DNA of 64,000 nt from contig JABMCL010000533.1 of assembly GCA_018857735.1 (NCBI GenBank), forward strand, positions 372,501 through 436,500, written 5' to 3'. The DNA is from Alviniconcha marisindica (lineage: Eukaryota; Mollusca; Gastropoda; Provannidae). Position numbers and translations under genes: made by a program. This document shows, in pieces, positions 1 to 12,369 of this stretch (the first letter of the stretch is position 1; each line of letters begins with the position of its first letter). The notes under the pieces are model-generated. The model made no database searches, was not told where the DNA came from, and saw only the letters and a list, made by a program, of their open reading frames with translations.

Positions 1-828
1 TACTTGTGTTACGTATTTCGAGAACTAATTAACTCCCTTTGCTGTTGATTGGTCTCGTTCTGTTCCGAATTTTGGCCTATTTCTGTTCTGAAATTGTGTT
101 CAAATAAACGAACAGACAGCCCGACCAATGCAAGACTCAGTGTTTGTCTGCAAGGCTCGCTTGCAAAGTCTACGGGCAGTCATAGAGCGGACTGTCTGGG
201 GCATTGTATGGGACATAACTGCCATTCAGCAGATGAGACAGAACATCGCACAGCCCTACGGCCTACGTACGCGGCGTAAAGGGGAATCATGGGTCACTAT
301 GACCCACTTCTGTCGTGTTTGAGCTGGACGTCACTTGGTCCTCATCGTCATCCCCATCAGCATTATCATCTTCACCACCATCATCATAAATATTCTTTTC
401 TGAGTTTCAGTCTTTTGTCAGTGGGTGCTAGTTACCTTTCAAATGTCACATCTAGTACAGTTACTGGTGGATACTATAATTATCTGTCCAGTATAACCTG
501 TTCCTAATTAAAATCAAGCCTGATTACTTCCCGATTCTTTGTTGACTTGTTGATCTGATTTTTCTTTCTTATATTTCCTTCATATAATTGTCCGTAAGTA
601 TACATTGTAAAATTGTGATAAGGCAATGTTTTAAACAGGTTTTATCTGTCTGCGTTATCCAACCCGAATGTTTGTGAAAAATTCAGTCTTATGTCTTATT
701 AAGCTGTGTTCAAACCAACGTGCAGGTTACTATCCAGCTATCTATATGTTCTGTCAGAAATATACTTATCCTCATGCATTCATGTAAACGAGATTTTTAC
801 ACGACAATGAACCTTTACCTTAGATGTG
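1..828. repeat. Dispersed repeat end at window start, then unique DNA without a gene
   Basis: Bases 27-100 (ctaattaactccctttg onwards) resemble 7,295-7,370, so this is another copy of the element bounding the 7.1-kb foldback. The rest is unique DNA with short chance ORFs. Confidence 0.4.
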
Positions 829-1617
829 GGGCGGGGGGGGGGGGGGGGGGGGGGGGGGAGGGGAGGAACCAGAGAGAGCACAAGGAACAAAACCATCCCG
901 TCAGAAAAATCAGTGTATACTATATGTAAAAAAACTCATCTTCTTTTTACTTTTTTTCAAAGCACATTCCAGTTTCAGTGTTTAATTCACGTGGAAGAGC
1001 TTCTGTAATAATCTAGACTGGCCGTGCTAATCTACAAGCCCAGGTACCCCCGGTGTGGATGGAGCTAAGCTCGATGTTTTGCTCTACATTGTGACAAGCA
1101 GTAACGCCCGAACAAAATCAGGTATTTGCCTAGCTCATTCACTCCTTATGAAAACACAACACCCTTCCACAAAGCCTGATTTCCCCCAACTCCGGTCACC
1201 GTACTTTGGCGCGACTTGGCCAAGCTGGGACCAGAGGTGTTTGCAGAGGTTTTCTTTTGTGGCGGCATTGTAGACAGGAGTGACAAGTGTCAGCTGCTAG
1301 TTTGCTCAATACCATTTTTGCTCATTACATATGTTAACAGGGGGAAGCCAGCACGCGAATGACAGAGGTAATTATTTGTGTTCAACTTGTGTGGTAGAGT
1401 CGACACGTGTGAACTATGTTTAAAAGGCGTAATATTTTCCACTTTTATGGGAACATTTTACCAAAGACAAGCTCGTCCGATGTCTGCTTACGGTGTGTTG
1501 TGTGTGTGTGTGTGTGTGTGTGGTGTGTTGCGGCTGCGGGGTGCGTGGTCGTGCTTTGCGTGCGTGCGTGCGTTGCGTGTGCTGTGTGTGTACGTGCGTT
1601 TTTGTGTGTGTGTGTGG

Positions 1618-1662
<45 letters not shown>
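829..1662. repeat. Poly-G tract, (GT)n and (GA)n microsatellites
   Basis: An uninterrupted G run at about 832-858, (GT)n at about 1,499-1,520, GT/GC-rich sequence to 1,617 and (GA)n at 1,620-1,662. The DNA between them shows no coding signal. Confidence 0.9.
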
Positions 1663-1667
<5 letters not shown>

Positions 1668-1765
1668 AAGAGAAGAATACTTTATTACACAAGGATAAAG
1701 ATTTAGCACATGTGGGTTTTTTGTTGCTGTTTTTTACAAATCTGTCCCTGATGAAAAGCACAGCA
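1663..1765 (-). repeat. Retroelement 3' end abutting (GA)n
   Basis: On the minus strand this reads GGGACAGATTTGTAAA..., ATCTTTATCC..., AATAAAGTATTC, then (TTCTC)n(TC)n. The same order recurs at 35,275-35,345. It looks like the 3' terminus of a LINE or SINE whose tail is TC-rich rather than poly-A. Confidence 0.45.
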
Positions 1766-1914
1766 ACACTCAATTCAATACGTCAAACAAGAATACAAAT
1801 AATTGCAGCAAACTAAAATACATCTTAAGAAAAATCAAACAAGTATTACTGTCTAAAACTTCGCAACATACAAACTCAGCAAAGTAAGACAAATGAAAAT
1901 CGGGGAATTTCAGG

Positions 1915-1918
<4 letters not shown>

Positions 1919-1981
<63 letters not shown>
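1919..1981. repeat. (GA)n microsatellite
   Basis: About 60 bases of uninterrupted GA dinucleotides. Confidence 0.95.
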
Positions 1982-1985
<4 letters not shown>

Positions 1986-2600
1986 ACACAAGATTGTCTG
2001 GAAACCGAGAAGTCCATAGTCCATGGGCCAGGTATCGAAACCCTCCCCTGGATGACGTCACGGAATAGAATATACTCAAGTTCAAAAGTTAAGCAACCTT
2101 TTACAAAAATGCACATGTTCAACCTTCAATAAACTACTTCCACAAAACCGCTGCAGGTGCGGGCTTATTCACTGGTCACCTCCATTTAACCTGAAATCAG
2201 TTTCACAGTACTCTATACCCCATGGAAGATAGGCAAAAAACATGCCCGATGTATTAAAACTTACCAGTTTTGCCTTGTTATGTCTCAGTAAAACAGTTTA
2301 GGTTTAGGAGCCTGATGCCACCGGATAGCATCTCTGGTTTGGCTTAATTCAGCTGGACAGTTTCATGTATCAGCTTGCAGTCAGCAGGCTCTTTGCTATT
2401 ATGCCAAGAATACAGACGAACAGCTAGGAAATGTCAAAGATATTCACCAAAGTGATTTCCACTGTCAATGATTTGACAAATCATTATTGACTTTCTGAAA
2501 TTGTTATCTGACTTTGATATATAACATTTTTTAATGCATTACTCTTTATTTCTTACGCTTATTTTTAAAGCTTGGGTGTATTTTTCCCAGCCAAAGATAC
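1982..2600. other. Unique non-coding DNA with a possible SINE B-box
   Basis: The minus strand at about 2,030-2,055 contains GGTTTCGATACC, close to a tRNA-type B-box. No A-box was found at the right distance. Nothing else is recognised. Confidence 0.2.
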
Positions 2601-3620
2601 CAAAGCCGGTGCCATAGAAGGTTGCCAAACCTGAAGCCCTTACTTTGAGTGACAGTGAATGCATGTCCTGCTTAGACATATATGTAAAGCCTCAAACCTG
2701 AAGCCATCAAGATTCTCAAGCGCTGTGTATTCTTGATAGTCATCTTCCTTTTGGGGCTGCTCCACCTGGATTTCAACCAGGTCTTGCGGCATGAAGAAAC
2801 AGTCTGTCCAGTATACCTTCCACTTTTCCATTCACAGTAGCAAGCCATGGCCATCTCTCGAGGAATGGTTTTAGTTTAACTGCGGAATATCAAGAGTGCT
2901 TGAAAGCTGGCCTTTCGATGTGCATTATCAATGCATCTCTGATGGTGCATTGTGACTGTTCAAAAAGGATGAGGTGTGTTGACACATTTTGTTGACACTA
3001 TCACTTATTTACCTCTACAGAGAAGATGCATGGAATGCTCCAGTTTCATAATTTTTCCTTAACGTGGTAATCTTTTATTTCTAAACGAGTCTGCCCATAA
3101 CATACTGAACGATGTACTGAAAATAATGTTTATATGGTCATGATGGAAGCTTGCTCTTCAATGGTTTTAGTGTCTTTGATGGTTTCCTCCTGTCACCCTC
3201 TCGAGTGTAATCTCTCCGACAGGTGGCGTGGTAATGTGCTTCTCGAGAGCCAAGTCAGTATCTTGCACCTTCAAATGGACGTGCGATCTTGTTTTCTTTT
3301 GGTGCTTCTTTGCAGAATCCTCAGCTGTTTTTGCCATACATTTGACTAATGTTTTCAACATGTTGTTTCCTTGTATTCAAGTTTTTTTCACAAACAAGAC
3401 ACCTGTCACTGGGCAACAGCTAGCATTGTGGTTGCTGGCGGATTTGCTGTTCTCGCTTTTTGGAGGATCTTACATCACTCCCTTCCGATGGGTTCTTTTG
3501 TTTCAAAATAATTCTGCAGTCATTCATAAAGTAGCACAATGTGTGATTCCCATGCAGATTCGGTATATACTCATATATTTCATCCACCATATCAGGACTG
3601 GACCATTGCATATGTTTAAG
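2600..3620 (-). pseudogene. Decayed transposon-derived ORF (CxxC and EAHYHATCRRDYTR)
   Basis: Minus-strand fragments in shifting frames: SPDMVDEIYEYIPNLHGNHT (about 3,590), CLVCEKNLNTRKQH (about 3,390), then SREAHYHATCRRDYTREGDR (about 3,230) after stops and frameshifts, and a clean 60-codon piece with KVYWTDCFFMPQDLVEIQ (about 2,800). The CxxC plus HYHxxCRRDYTR combination is found in ORFs of invertebrate mobile elements as I recall. Two or more frameshifts and in-frame stops make it a relic. The link between the 2.8-kb piece and the rest is inferred. Confidence 0.45.
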
Positions 3621-3690
3621 TTATTTAGTTCTTGGATTTGTATGCCTTGTCAACCGCACAAGGTCACTTCGGACAAATCACAGTCACAGT
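3605..3690 (-). repeat. SINE-like 3' segment, copy 1
   Basis: The minus strand reads GTGACCTTGTGCGGTTGAC followed by AAGGCATACAAATCCAAGAA. It matches the segments at 9,130-9,190 (-) and 7,530-7,570 (+). Confidence 0.4.
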
Positions 3691-5310
3691 TTCTTACGAG
3701 CAAAAAGCTGGCTCACTGTTCTACACAGAACACAATCAATAGCAACCATCCCAGCCAAAACAGTTAATAATTAGCACATATCACTATCTACAACTGCAAA
3801 AGATACTTCCAGACAGTTTGCCTGTAACGCATTCAGTACAAAACTAAAGAACAATTGATCAGATCACAAGTATGTCTAAATCACCTTTTGGAGCACAGTA
3901 ACACACGTTTTTGTGGCCGGCTGTTTTGTGTATATTATTATATACAGATTGTGTGTGTGTGCGTGTTTGTGGGAATGAGAGAGAAAGAATAGAATAGCAG
4001 CTGATTGTCATGCACGCGCCAGCATGACAACATTAGTGTTTATAAATAGTAGAAAGTAATACGTCGCATCATCATTGACGTGACGTCATAATTTTATGAG
4101 GTCAAAGTTGTACGTCAGAGATCAGCTGGGGGGAAGGAATAAATTAGCTAACCGCCATATTCTTTTTGTTTCTCTCTCCAAAAACAAAATATAGTTTAAA
4201 AAAAGAAAAAACCCGTGTTATTTATTGGTTTGAGGACGTAGTAAACTTGCTGCTGTTCTTTGTTGAGTGGTATTACAATTAGGAAAAACAAATGAATAAC
4301 AAAATAGCTAGCTGTTGATCGGCGGTGTTCCGTAGGTTGTGGGTTGTGGTCAGTGTAGGTTGCGTTTATGGATAAATTGAAATGAAGGAGTCTGGGGATG
4401 TTGACATGTGGTTTCATTGGTGGTTGACTACTGCCAGGATGTATTTTGACAGTTGTGGATGGTGTGCATGCATGTGATCGTGAGGTATGAGAGGCTGTTT
4501 GTTTTGTGTTTCAGGGTTTTATTCCGAACTTAGTCTAGTATTTATTCCGCACTTAGTCCATTACTTATTTAGCATTTAGTTTAGTATTTAGCTCCATTAA
4601 TTTGGTAAATTTAAATCTCTATTAAACAATGTGAAGTTAAACCCTGCCCAGAGTCTTTTTGTTTGTTTTGTTTTGTTTTGTTTTGTTTTTTTGTTTAATT
4701 TTTGAAATCAACAGACAAACGGTTACATTTTGGTGCCTATTTATATTCTGCAGGCATTCAACATGAGAACCTGCTTAAATCAATAGACTATGAGCAGTGT
4801 GACCTATTTTATTTCGCAGGCTAGCGCGGGAATTCGCTTCAGCCAAGACTAACGCAAATGAAAAGTATGGAGAAGATTTGGAAAAAAAAGAAGGTGAATG
4901 GAACGGGGATGTGGGAAAAAGGACAATGAAAAAATTATGGCACTGACTAAGATACTTGGGTATATTCTGACCTACTCCATGCTTTAAGGGAAAACATTCG
5001 TCGGGTCTGGGGTTTTAACAGAGGGGACCTAAAATTTCTGCGTCCGCAGTGCCCAATAACAAGGACACATTTAAGACAAAGAAAAACGGAAAGCTACAAC
5101 ATATTTAAAATGTTCAAACAATAAAACAATATATGGAAATGGCCTTTTTGTCATAATAAATGAGTTGCTACTAGTTAGTCCATACAAGGTCATCGCAATT
5201 TGGAATTCCATATAGTCATTTATTAGAACCAGCACCACAGACAAAAAAACAGCAAAAACTCATTTGCGACAACCTGAACTGTGTTTTTGATGGTCAGGTC
5301 CCAGAAATTA
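3691..5310. other. Unique intergenic DNA
   Basis: No gene is seen. It contains a palindromic CRE-type octamer TGACGTCA at 4,081-4,088, a 9-bp inverted repeat (4,005-4,013 / 4,022-4,030) and a (TTTTG)n run near 4,665-4,695. Confidence 0.35.
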
Positions 5311-5317
5311 CCATGGG

Positions 5318-6480
5318 GTAAAACCCCCAGGGGGGGGGGGGGGGGGGTATAGGCTGGTCAGGGTTTAAATTAAGAAAAATGTGACGAGGGGCGGATGGCG
5401 AACAAAATAAAGGATAAATTTTCTGCTAAAAATCCACAGAGGTGAATCCATCTCAGGAGGGAAAATTGAAAGGGGCTTTTCCCAAAAGCGGGTAAAATGG
5501 GTTCTCCACCTTATGGGTTTTGTGACGTGTTTTTAACGGTCTTTTCAACAAAGGGATGGTTGAGAAAATGCTTTTGTTGTTGTTGTTTAATTGAAATGAA
5601 ATCTATTCTCAATGCATTAAAAACTTAAAATTGAATTTTTTCCCCCACCAAAAATTAAACAAAGTTGTCCCGGCATGCTGTCGGCCTGTTCCTTTGTGAA
5701 TCATCAGGGTCAATACTTCACGCATGTCAACTGACAAAGCAAAGCAAAGCAAAGCAAGGAATGGGAAAAGTACCTAACTCAGCTCTACCACCTCTAGAAA
5801 CCCATCCTGTCAGAAACAAAACAAAAAACACCTGTAGTGGCAATATATTCAGTGTTAGTGGAGACGGAACCAGTCACAAATACTCTCCGCTCGATTGCCT
5901 CGAGAAATGACAGCCGGATCACACATGCTCTCATTGTCTGATTCTTGGATTTTAAGGTCATATGTTAAAACTGTTTAGGCTCACCTCGATCAGGAAGAGT
6001 GAGAGAGGTGTTGCTGCAGGGCTGCAAGTTTCTGCTTTGCTTAGCGATGTCTTTTCTTTACTTTCTTCTTGGCTGAAGTTATCTCCCCCCCCCTCTGCAT
6101 AGTTGGTTCACTGCTCCCACATGGGGGCTGCATAAGGAAATTTGGGTCCCCCCTGTTGGGAACCCCGGTGTCAAAAATTCTCCCCGTTTAAAAACCCGAA
6201 GGAGGTCAGTTTACCCGCTGCCCCCTGCAGGGATTTCTTCTAATTTTTGCCCTTCATGTCCTTCAGCTTTTTTCCCCCCCCCCAAAATCCCCCTAAGTTT
6301 TCCCCTTTTTTCGGGGTACGCAGTTTCCCTGTGGGCCCCGATAAAAAAAAGTCTCCCGCTTGTGGTCGAGGCAGGTTTCCGTGTTGATACCCCCCGGGGA
6401 AACCCAAAATGCTTTTCTGCAACAGGCTGGGTAACTGAAAAGGTAGGGGCTTAGGGACTGTTTTATATACATTCTTCTTC
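5318..6480. other. Homopolymer-rich stretch, possibly poor consensus
   Basis: G or C runs at about 5,330-5,347, 6,084-6,093 and 6,273-6,283, plus many clustered 3-6-base G, C and A runs (for example 6,120-6,420). This contrasts with neighbouring DNA. No coding frame persists. Confidence 0.35.
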
Positions 6481-6533
6481 TTTCTTTCTTTCTTTTTAGC
6501 AGAAGTTTCATGATTTTTTTTGCACTCTGTGTG

Positions 6534-7020
<487 letters not shown>

Positions 7021-7100
7021 CGGGTCACGGAGTGGTGACCGGTGGATCGGCTGGTTCGGGATCTAAGTTTATTGGCTTTTCTTCCAACTCAACACACAAA

Positions 7101-7307
7101 GGAGTTAATTAGTGCTTGAAAGCTGTCACACAAGCACAACAACGAAGACCTGAGTCGCCTACGGTAACTCTCAGATGGCATGCTTGTAAATACAAGGTAC
7201 ATAAACTCCGCCAGAGGTACATCCTCTGGTGGAGTTTTTGTACCTTTGAGGATGTACCTCTGGTGTTGTTGTGCTTGTGTGACGTCTTTTAAGCGCTAAT
7301 TAACTCC
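7101..7307. mobile_element. Foldback / MITE-like element with 43-bp inverted ends
   Basis: 7,101-7,143 and 7,265-7,307 are reverse complements with about five mismatches. Between them lies a second hairpin, 7,204-7,217 against 7,223-7,236 (CCGCCAGAGG / CCTCTGGTGG), extended by GGTACA...TGTACC. No transposase. Sequence like the right end recurs at the start of the window. Confidence 0.6.
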
Positions 7308-8110
7308 CTTGTGTTGATTTTGCACGAGCGCTCTGGGCCTCGTTCTGCTTTATTTGTTCCTTCCTACTGCGTGATTTGTGAGTATAACCTTTCTGGCCTG
7401 TTACGGGATTTTCCAAATGATGTTTGTGTTCGGACTTAGTTTGTAGGCCTGGTTTGGGTTTAGTTTTACAACTGAGTTTTAAAAGAGTTTTAGTTTTAAA
7501 AGAGTTTTAAAACTCATGACCGTGTTTGATCGTCTTGAGGTGACCCTGTGCAGTCGACAGGACATCTGTTGCTAACTAACTAACTGCTGCGCTGATATTT
7601 CTTGCTTCATGAGGACTGGTCATATAGTCGGTCAACCTGCTGCAGACACCTCTTTCCGCGTACGCAATCCATGCTCCCAGAAACTCGCATTCCAAGCACG
7701 AATACCCAAATGCCGTCTACATTCCATGCACACCTGAATGTCAACACCACGTTTCACAGTGCCATGGGCGATAATCAGATAAACACTGAGCATGGTCATA
7801 CTATGCAGGGAGAGTCGTCATTGTTTTAGAACTCTAGCAGTCATTCTTGTTTCAGAGTTTTGGTTCATCATTTGTTTCCAGTATTTTATTCTGAAATATT
7901 TACTTTTCAGGACAATAGTGACAATATAAAGAAGTGCTCACTCAGAATTAGTTCAGCTCAGTTTAGTACTACCTTGCTCAGTGTTCATCCTGTTATCTTT
8001 GAGCATTCAACATGCCTGCGTATTTCACCTCTATGTTGCGGCATACTTCTTCGCCGTGCATACATTGTTAACGTTCACGGCACATATTGTCGCCGGCGAC
8101 GATATCTGCC
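7308..8110. other. Non-coding DNA with dispersed-repeat segments
   Basis: Bases 7,325-7,345 (gagcgctctgggcctcgttc) resemble 15,520-15,545. Bases 7,530-7,570 match the SINE-like segment of 9.1 kb in plus orientation. No gene. Confidence 0.4.
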
Positions 8111-8129
8111 GCAACAGTTTGTGTGTCTG

Positions 8130-8130
<1 letters not shown>

Positions 8131-8217
<87 letters not shown>

Positions 8218-8385
8218 CAGAGACAGAGACAGAGACAGAGACAGAGAGACAGAGACAGAGACAGAGACAGAGAGACAGACAGACAGAGAGACAGAGACAG
8301 AGAGACAGAGACAGAGACAGAGACAGACAGACAGACAGAAAGACAGAGAGGGAAAGAGAGAGAGAGAGACAGACAGACAAACAAA
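8131..8385. repeat. (GA)n then (GAGACA)n and (GACA)n microsatellite
   Basis: Pure GA for about 70 bases grades into hexamer and tetramer variants, a typical stepwise-mutation series. Long open frames here are low-complexity artefacts. Confidence 0.95.
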
Positions 8386-8722
8386 CAATCAAGGCAGTTT
8401 TTCAATAACTGTATTTTTGACGATACGATAGTTTTCTTCAACTTTGTTTCGAGATAGAAAGAAAAAAAAAGCTAGAACGTTTGCTTACTGCAGCCATGTT
8501 GTACGTCATAAGGTGCAATAAGTAATCATCGAAAAACGGGACTAAGCCGAATCAGTCAAGTCATCTCTTTGACGTTAACCTCAGAAGTGTCGACACTCAG
8601 AAAGGCCGTCAAAGTGCCGAAAAAACACACACACAAAACAAACAAAAACAAACAAACAAACAAAAACAAAAAAACGTCGGAAACTGGCATTGTCATTTGA
8701 GTGTACAAACTGGGCGTGGATT

Positions 8723-8935
<213 letters not shown>

Positions 8936-9119
8936 GCCATTGCCAGCATCGCTATAATTATGGAATGCTACGTGCTGTGATAATGATAGTAAGTTTGGTC
9001 TGAGCTAAACAGCCTTTCCAGGGAACTGTTCACTCTTTTATTACTTACGTTTCGTCGTGTCGTTTTCATCGTTTCAGCCGCACCGCCTTTGAAACTTTAA
9101 AAAGATTTTTTACATGCAA

Positions 9120-9375
9120 TCTACACTTTGTAACTTCTTGGAGTTTAACGTCCCGTCAATTGCACAGGGTCACCTCAGGACGGTTCCGCACGTAGATATT
9201 TTGTGTATTGTTATCAGTATTATTCAATCTTGACGGATAAAGCACAATACACGGCTTCTACAGTCAACTGGGCCAGTATTTGACACAGCCGGCGCATACA
9301 GTAGCTACAACTGTAGACCCTAACCATTGCGCCATTGCCTTCTCATTTAGGCCTACTGCTTTGACACAGTGTGCA
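9120..9375 (-). repeat. tRNA-derived SINE-like element
   Basis: The minus strand has TGGCGCAATGG (about 9,342-9,332), a perfect match to the tRNA A-box consensus TRGYNNARNGG. It is followed by a degenerate B-box region (GTGTCAAATAC) and, further on, GTGACCCTGTGCAATTGAC and GGGACGTTAAACTCCAAG, a 3' segment shared with 3.6 and 7.5 kb. Confidence 0.5.
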
Positions 9376-9920
9376 CGCGCCTCGCGCACTGACTGCGGTC
9401 CGGCTGTCAGCACGAAGCGCCGTCTCACGTAACGTGTCTCACCCGTCGATAAGACGTTTTGGGTTTGACTTTCAAATGTCTTCCAGCACAGAGCGGGGTG
9501 GATAGTGGGGGGCTGTTGGGGAAAGCGAAAGCCGTCTGTGGGTGTGTCAGAAATATAAAGATATACTGCTGTCAGTGGAGGACGTGAAGGACACCGGCCG
9601 GAGTGTGCAGTCGTGCGTGTACGTGTCCAGTTTTGTGTCCACTCTTGCAAGCAGACATGCTCCGAAAGTACCAAGTCGATGGCACGAGAAGTAGAAGTAT
9701 CAGCGAAGATGTCGTTTGGTGATCGGCCATGAATAGTTTTTGTTGTTGTGGTTGTTGTTTTTAAAAATCTGTTGAAGTGAACGAACAGCGAAGTGCCTGT
9801 GCGAGAAAGTGAGCGGAGTTTTGGTGTGGCCTTCAGACGGGTAGATCTAGTGCACCTCTCCTCGAGTCGTCGCGGCACTGTAAGTGTGACTGCCGTGACT
9901 GATATAATGCACGTACACAT
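9376..9920 (+). promoter_or_regulatory. CpG-rich unique DNA, candidate first exon/promoter
   Basis: Rich in CG dinucleotides and without simple repeats, ending at a good donor (cact|gtaagt, about 9,879). It could be a non-coding first exon of the VOPP1-like gene; no signal peptide frame is evident. Speculative. Confidence 0.2.
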
Positions 9921-10055
9921 CTCTTCTCTCTCTCTCTCTCTCTCTCTGGTATTTCACTTTGAATGTCTTGATTATTAGTAGTTCTGTAGCAACGGCAGAT
10001 GTGTGTGTCGGCCTTTGTGCTAATATCTTCGTTGAGAAATAAAGTTCAATCAAAT

Positions 10056-10109
<54 letters not shown>

Positions 10110-10119
10110 AACATTTTCA

Positions 10120-10171
<52 letters not shown>

Positions 10172-10172
10172 C
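9921..10172. repeat. (TC)n ... (GA)n inverted microsatellite pair
   Basis: (TC)n at 9,921-9,947 and 10,058-10,106, and (GA)n at 10,124-10,170. The second and third are perfect reverse complements separated by 18 bases. AATAAAGTTCAATC precedes the second TC tract, resembling the retroelement ends noted elsewhere. Confidence 0.9.
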
Positions 10173-10394
10173 TGACAGACAGACAGACACACAGTGTCAG
10201 CCTGTCTGTGCATAGGAATGCCTGCTGTCCTTAGTTCTGCACCTTCATAGTCTGTCACTGACATGGCCGTCATGGCTGACTGGGCGTTAGAAATTAGTTA
10301 TCTGTCTCGTCCGGCCTATGTACCGCCCTATGTAGCCGCTGTGTTTATTTCTTAAATCCCATTCAGACAGCGGCCTTGGAGGACACTGTTGTCA

Positions 10395-10740
10395 GCGGGC
10401 CCTGGTAGATTCACTGGTAATGCAATGGTTAGGGCCTAGTGGTAACACTTGTTACTGAACTCCAGTAAACATCCTGGTTAGTGAAACCCAGGAAAAGACA
10501 GAGAGCCCCAGTGGACAGACTTGATAGTGGGCCCCAGTAGAAAGACTGGTTAGTGGGCCCCAGTAGACACACTGGTAAGTGGACCCTAGTAAATACACTG
10601 GTTACTTGATGGTTAGCTGGTTACGGTAGACACACCAGCTAGTGGTCCCCAGTAGACACAGTTGATTAGTAGGTCCCAGAAAACACACTAGTATTTTCTG
10701 TTTTGTGGGACACAGTAGACACTGGTTTGCACCAGCACAA
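10395..10740. repeat. Diverged minisatellite, about 30-bp unit
   Basis: Units on the theme gtgggccccagtagacacac + tggtta recur about 10 times with substitutions and length changes. No exon is recognised next to it. Confidence 0.7.
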
Positions 10741-11042
10741 GCCCACACCGCCAACAACAGCAACCTGATATTGCTCTGGCTGCACGTCGGCCAGTAATCC
10801 ATCTTCAGGCAAACACCTGTTGTTGTTTTGTGTTTGTTTGTGTTGTTTTGTTTTGTTAAGTTGTTTTTTAAATACACGGCTATCATCGCTAAACTGTTGT
10901 CAGGGCTTAATGAAAACTGCATGAGCCAGCAGAGGCAGTATTGGCAGGATGTGATGGTAGACGTAACAGGCGGTAATAAAATGTTTATGATTTACACAGA
11001 TCTCAACGATAGCCAGCGCATAGCTTTGTCAAGTTCCTTCAT

Positions 11043-11295
<253 letters not shown>

Positions 11296-11511
11296 TACGC
11301 ACGTATACACACTTTAGCCTTTCTGGTAAGTTTTGAAAGACTGTTCAAAATAATGTTAGCGAAACTTCTGGTGTTGTTGCAGTTCATACTATCCCAGGTT
11401 GAATGCCGGGACAGAGTCTGCATGTGCACGTGCAACACAATTTGAGAGCGGCGACAGCTTGAAACGTCCACCATTTCTTCACCTTCATAGTCATCTGCTG
11501 GCTTCCTATGG

Positions 11512-11512
<1 letters not shown>

Positions 11513-11595
<83 letters not shown>

Positions 11596-11680
11596 TGCGT
11601 GCGTGTGTGCGTGCGTGCGTGCGTGCGTGCGTGTGTGTGTGCGTGCGTGCGTGCGTGCGTGCGTGCATGCATGCGCGCGC

Positions 11681-11755
<75 letters not shown>

Positions 11756-11815
11756 GCTGTATTTTACTGGTCTGTGATATACTCACAGACCAGCAAAATA
11801 CAGCCTTTCACACAC
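11513..11815. repeat. (GT)n/(GCGT)n tract ending in a 32-bp perfect-type hairpin
   Basis: GT and GCGT from 11,513 to 11,750. 11,745-11,776 and 11,784-11,815 are reverse complements with a single mismatch around a 7-base loop (atatact). Confidence 0.9.
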
Positions 11816-12315
11816 ATGATGTGTTATGATGCTGCTGATGCTGCTGATGAATTGATGATTGATCGCATTTATGTTTAATAGTTTGTTCATATGTCATTGT
11901 TTGATGTGATCATATAACGTTGATTGCGTGACCTCATGGTTTATGAGAGCGCGCTGTGTGCGGGGGGCGGGGGTATCCGGGGTTCCGACGATAGCCGCCC
12001 AGAATCGCCTGATAGCTAGTCATTGGTAGTTTGTAAGTGTAGTACTTCCACATGCAACCCCGCCCCATCCCGATGAAAACTGCCGCCAGTTTTGGCTGCG
12101 ACTGCTTGTTTGTTGAGAAATTAATACTCTTCGCAGCTGACCTGATCCATAAGTCTATGTCCACTATCCATGAACGCACCTAGTTAGCGTTTGGCCGCCC
12201 CATCGATCGTGAAGCTCGTGCATTATGCATGCAGTAATCCAATAATCGGCCTGCCCTGGATTATAATGTATAGAGAGATAGAGCTCTGAGTAGCGTGTGG
12301 TGTGTGTGTGTGTGT

Positions 12316-12369
<54 letters not shown>

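Noticed and set aside
4005..4088. CRE octamer and small palindrome as a promoter
   Set aside because: No transcript or exon nearby; isolated short motifs are expected by chance.
7602..7829. 75-codon ORF on +
   Set aside because: No recognisable motif; flanked by repeats.
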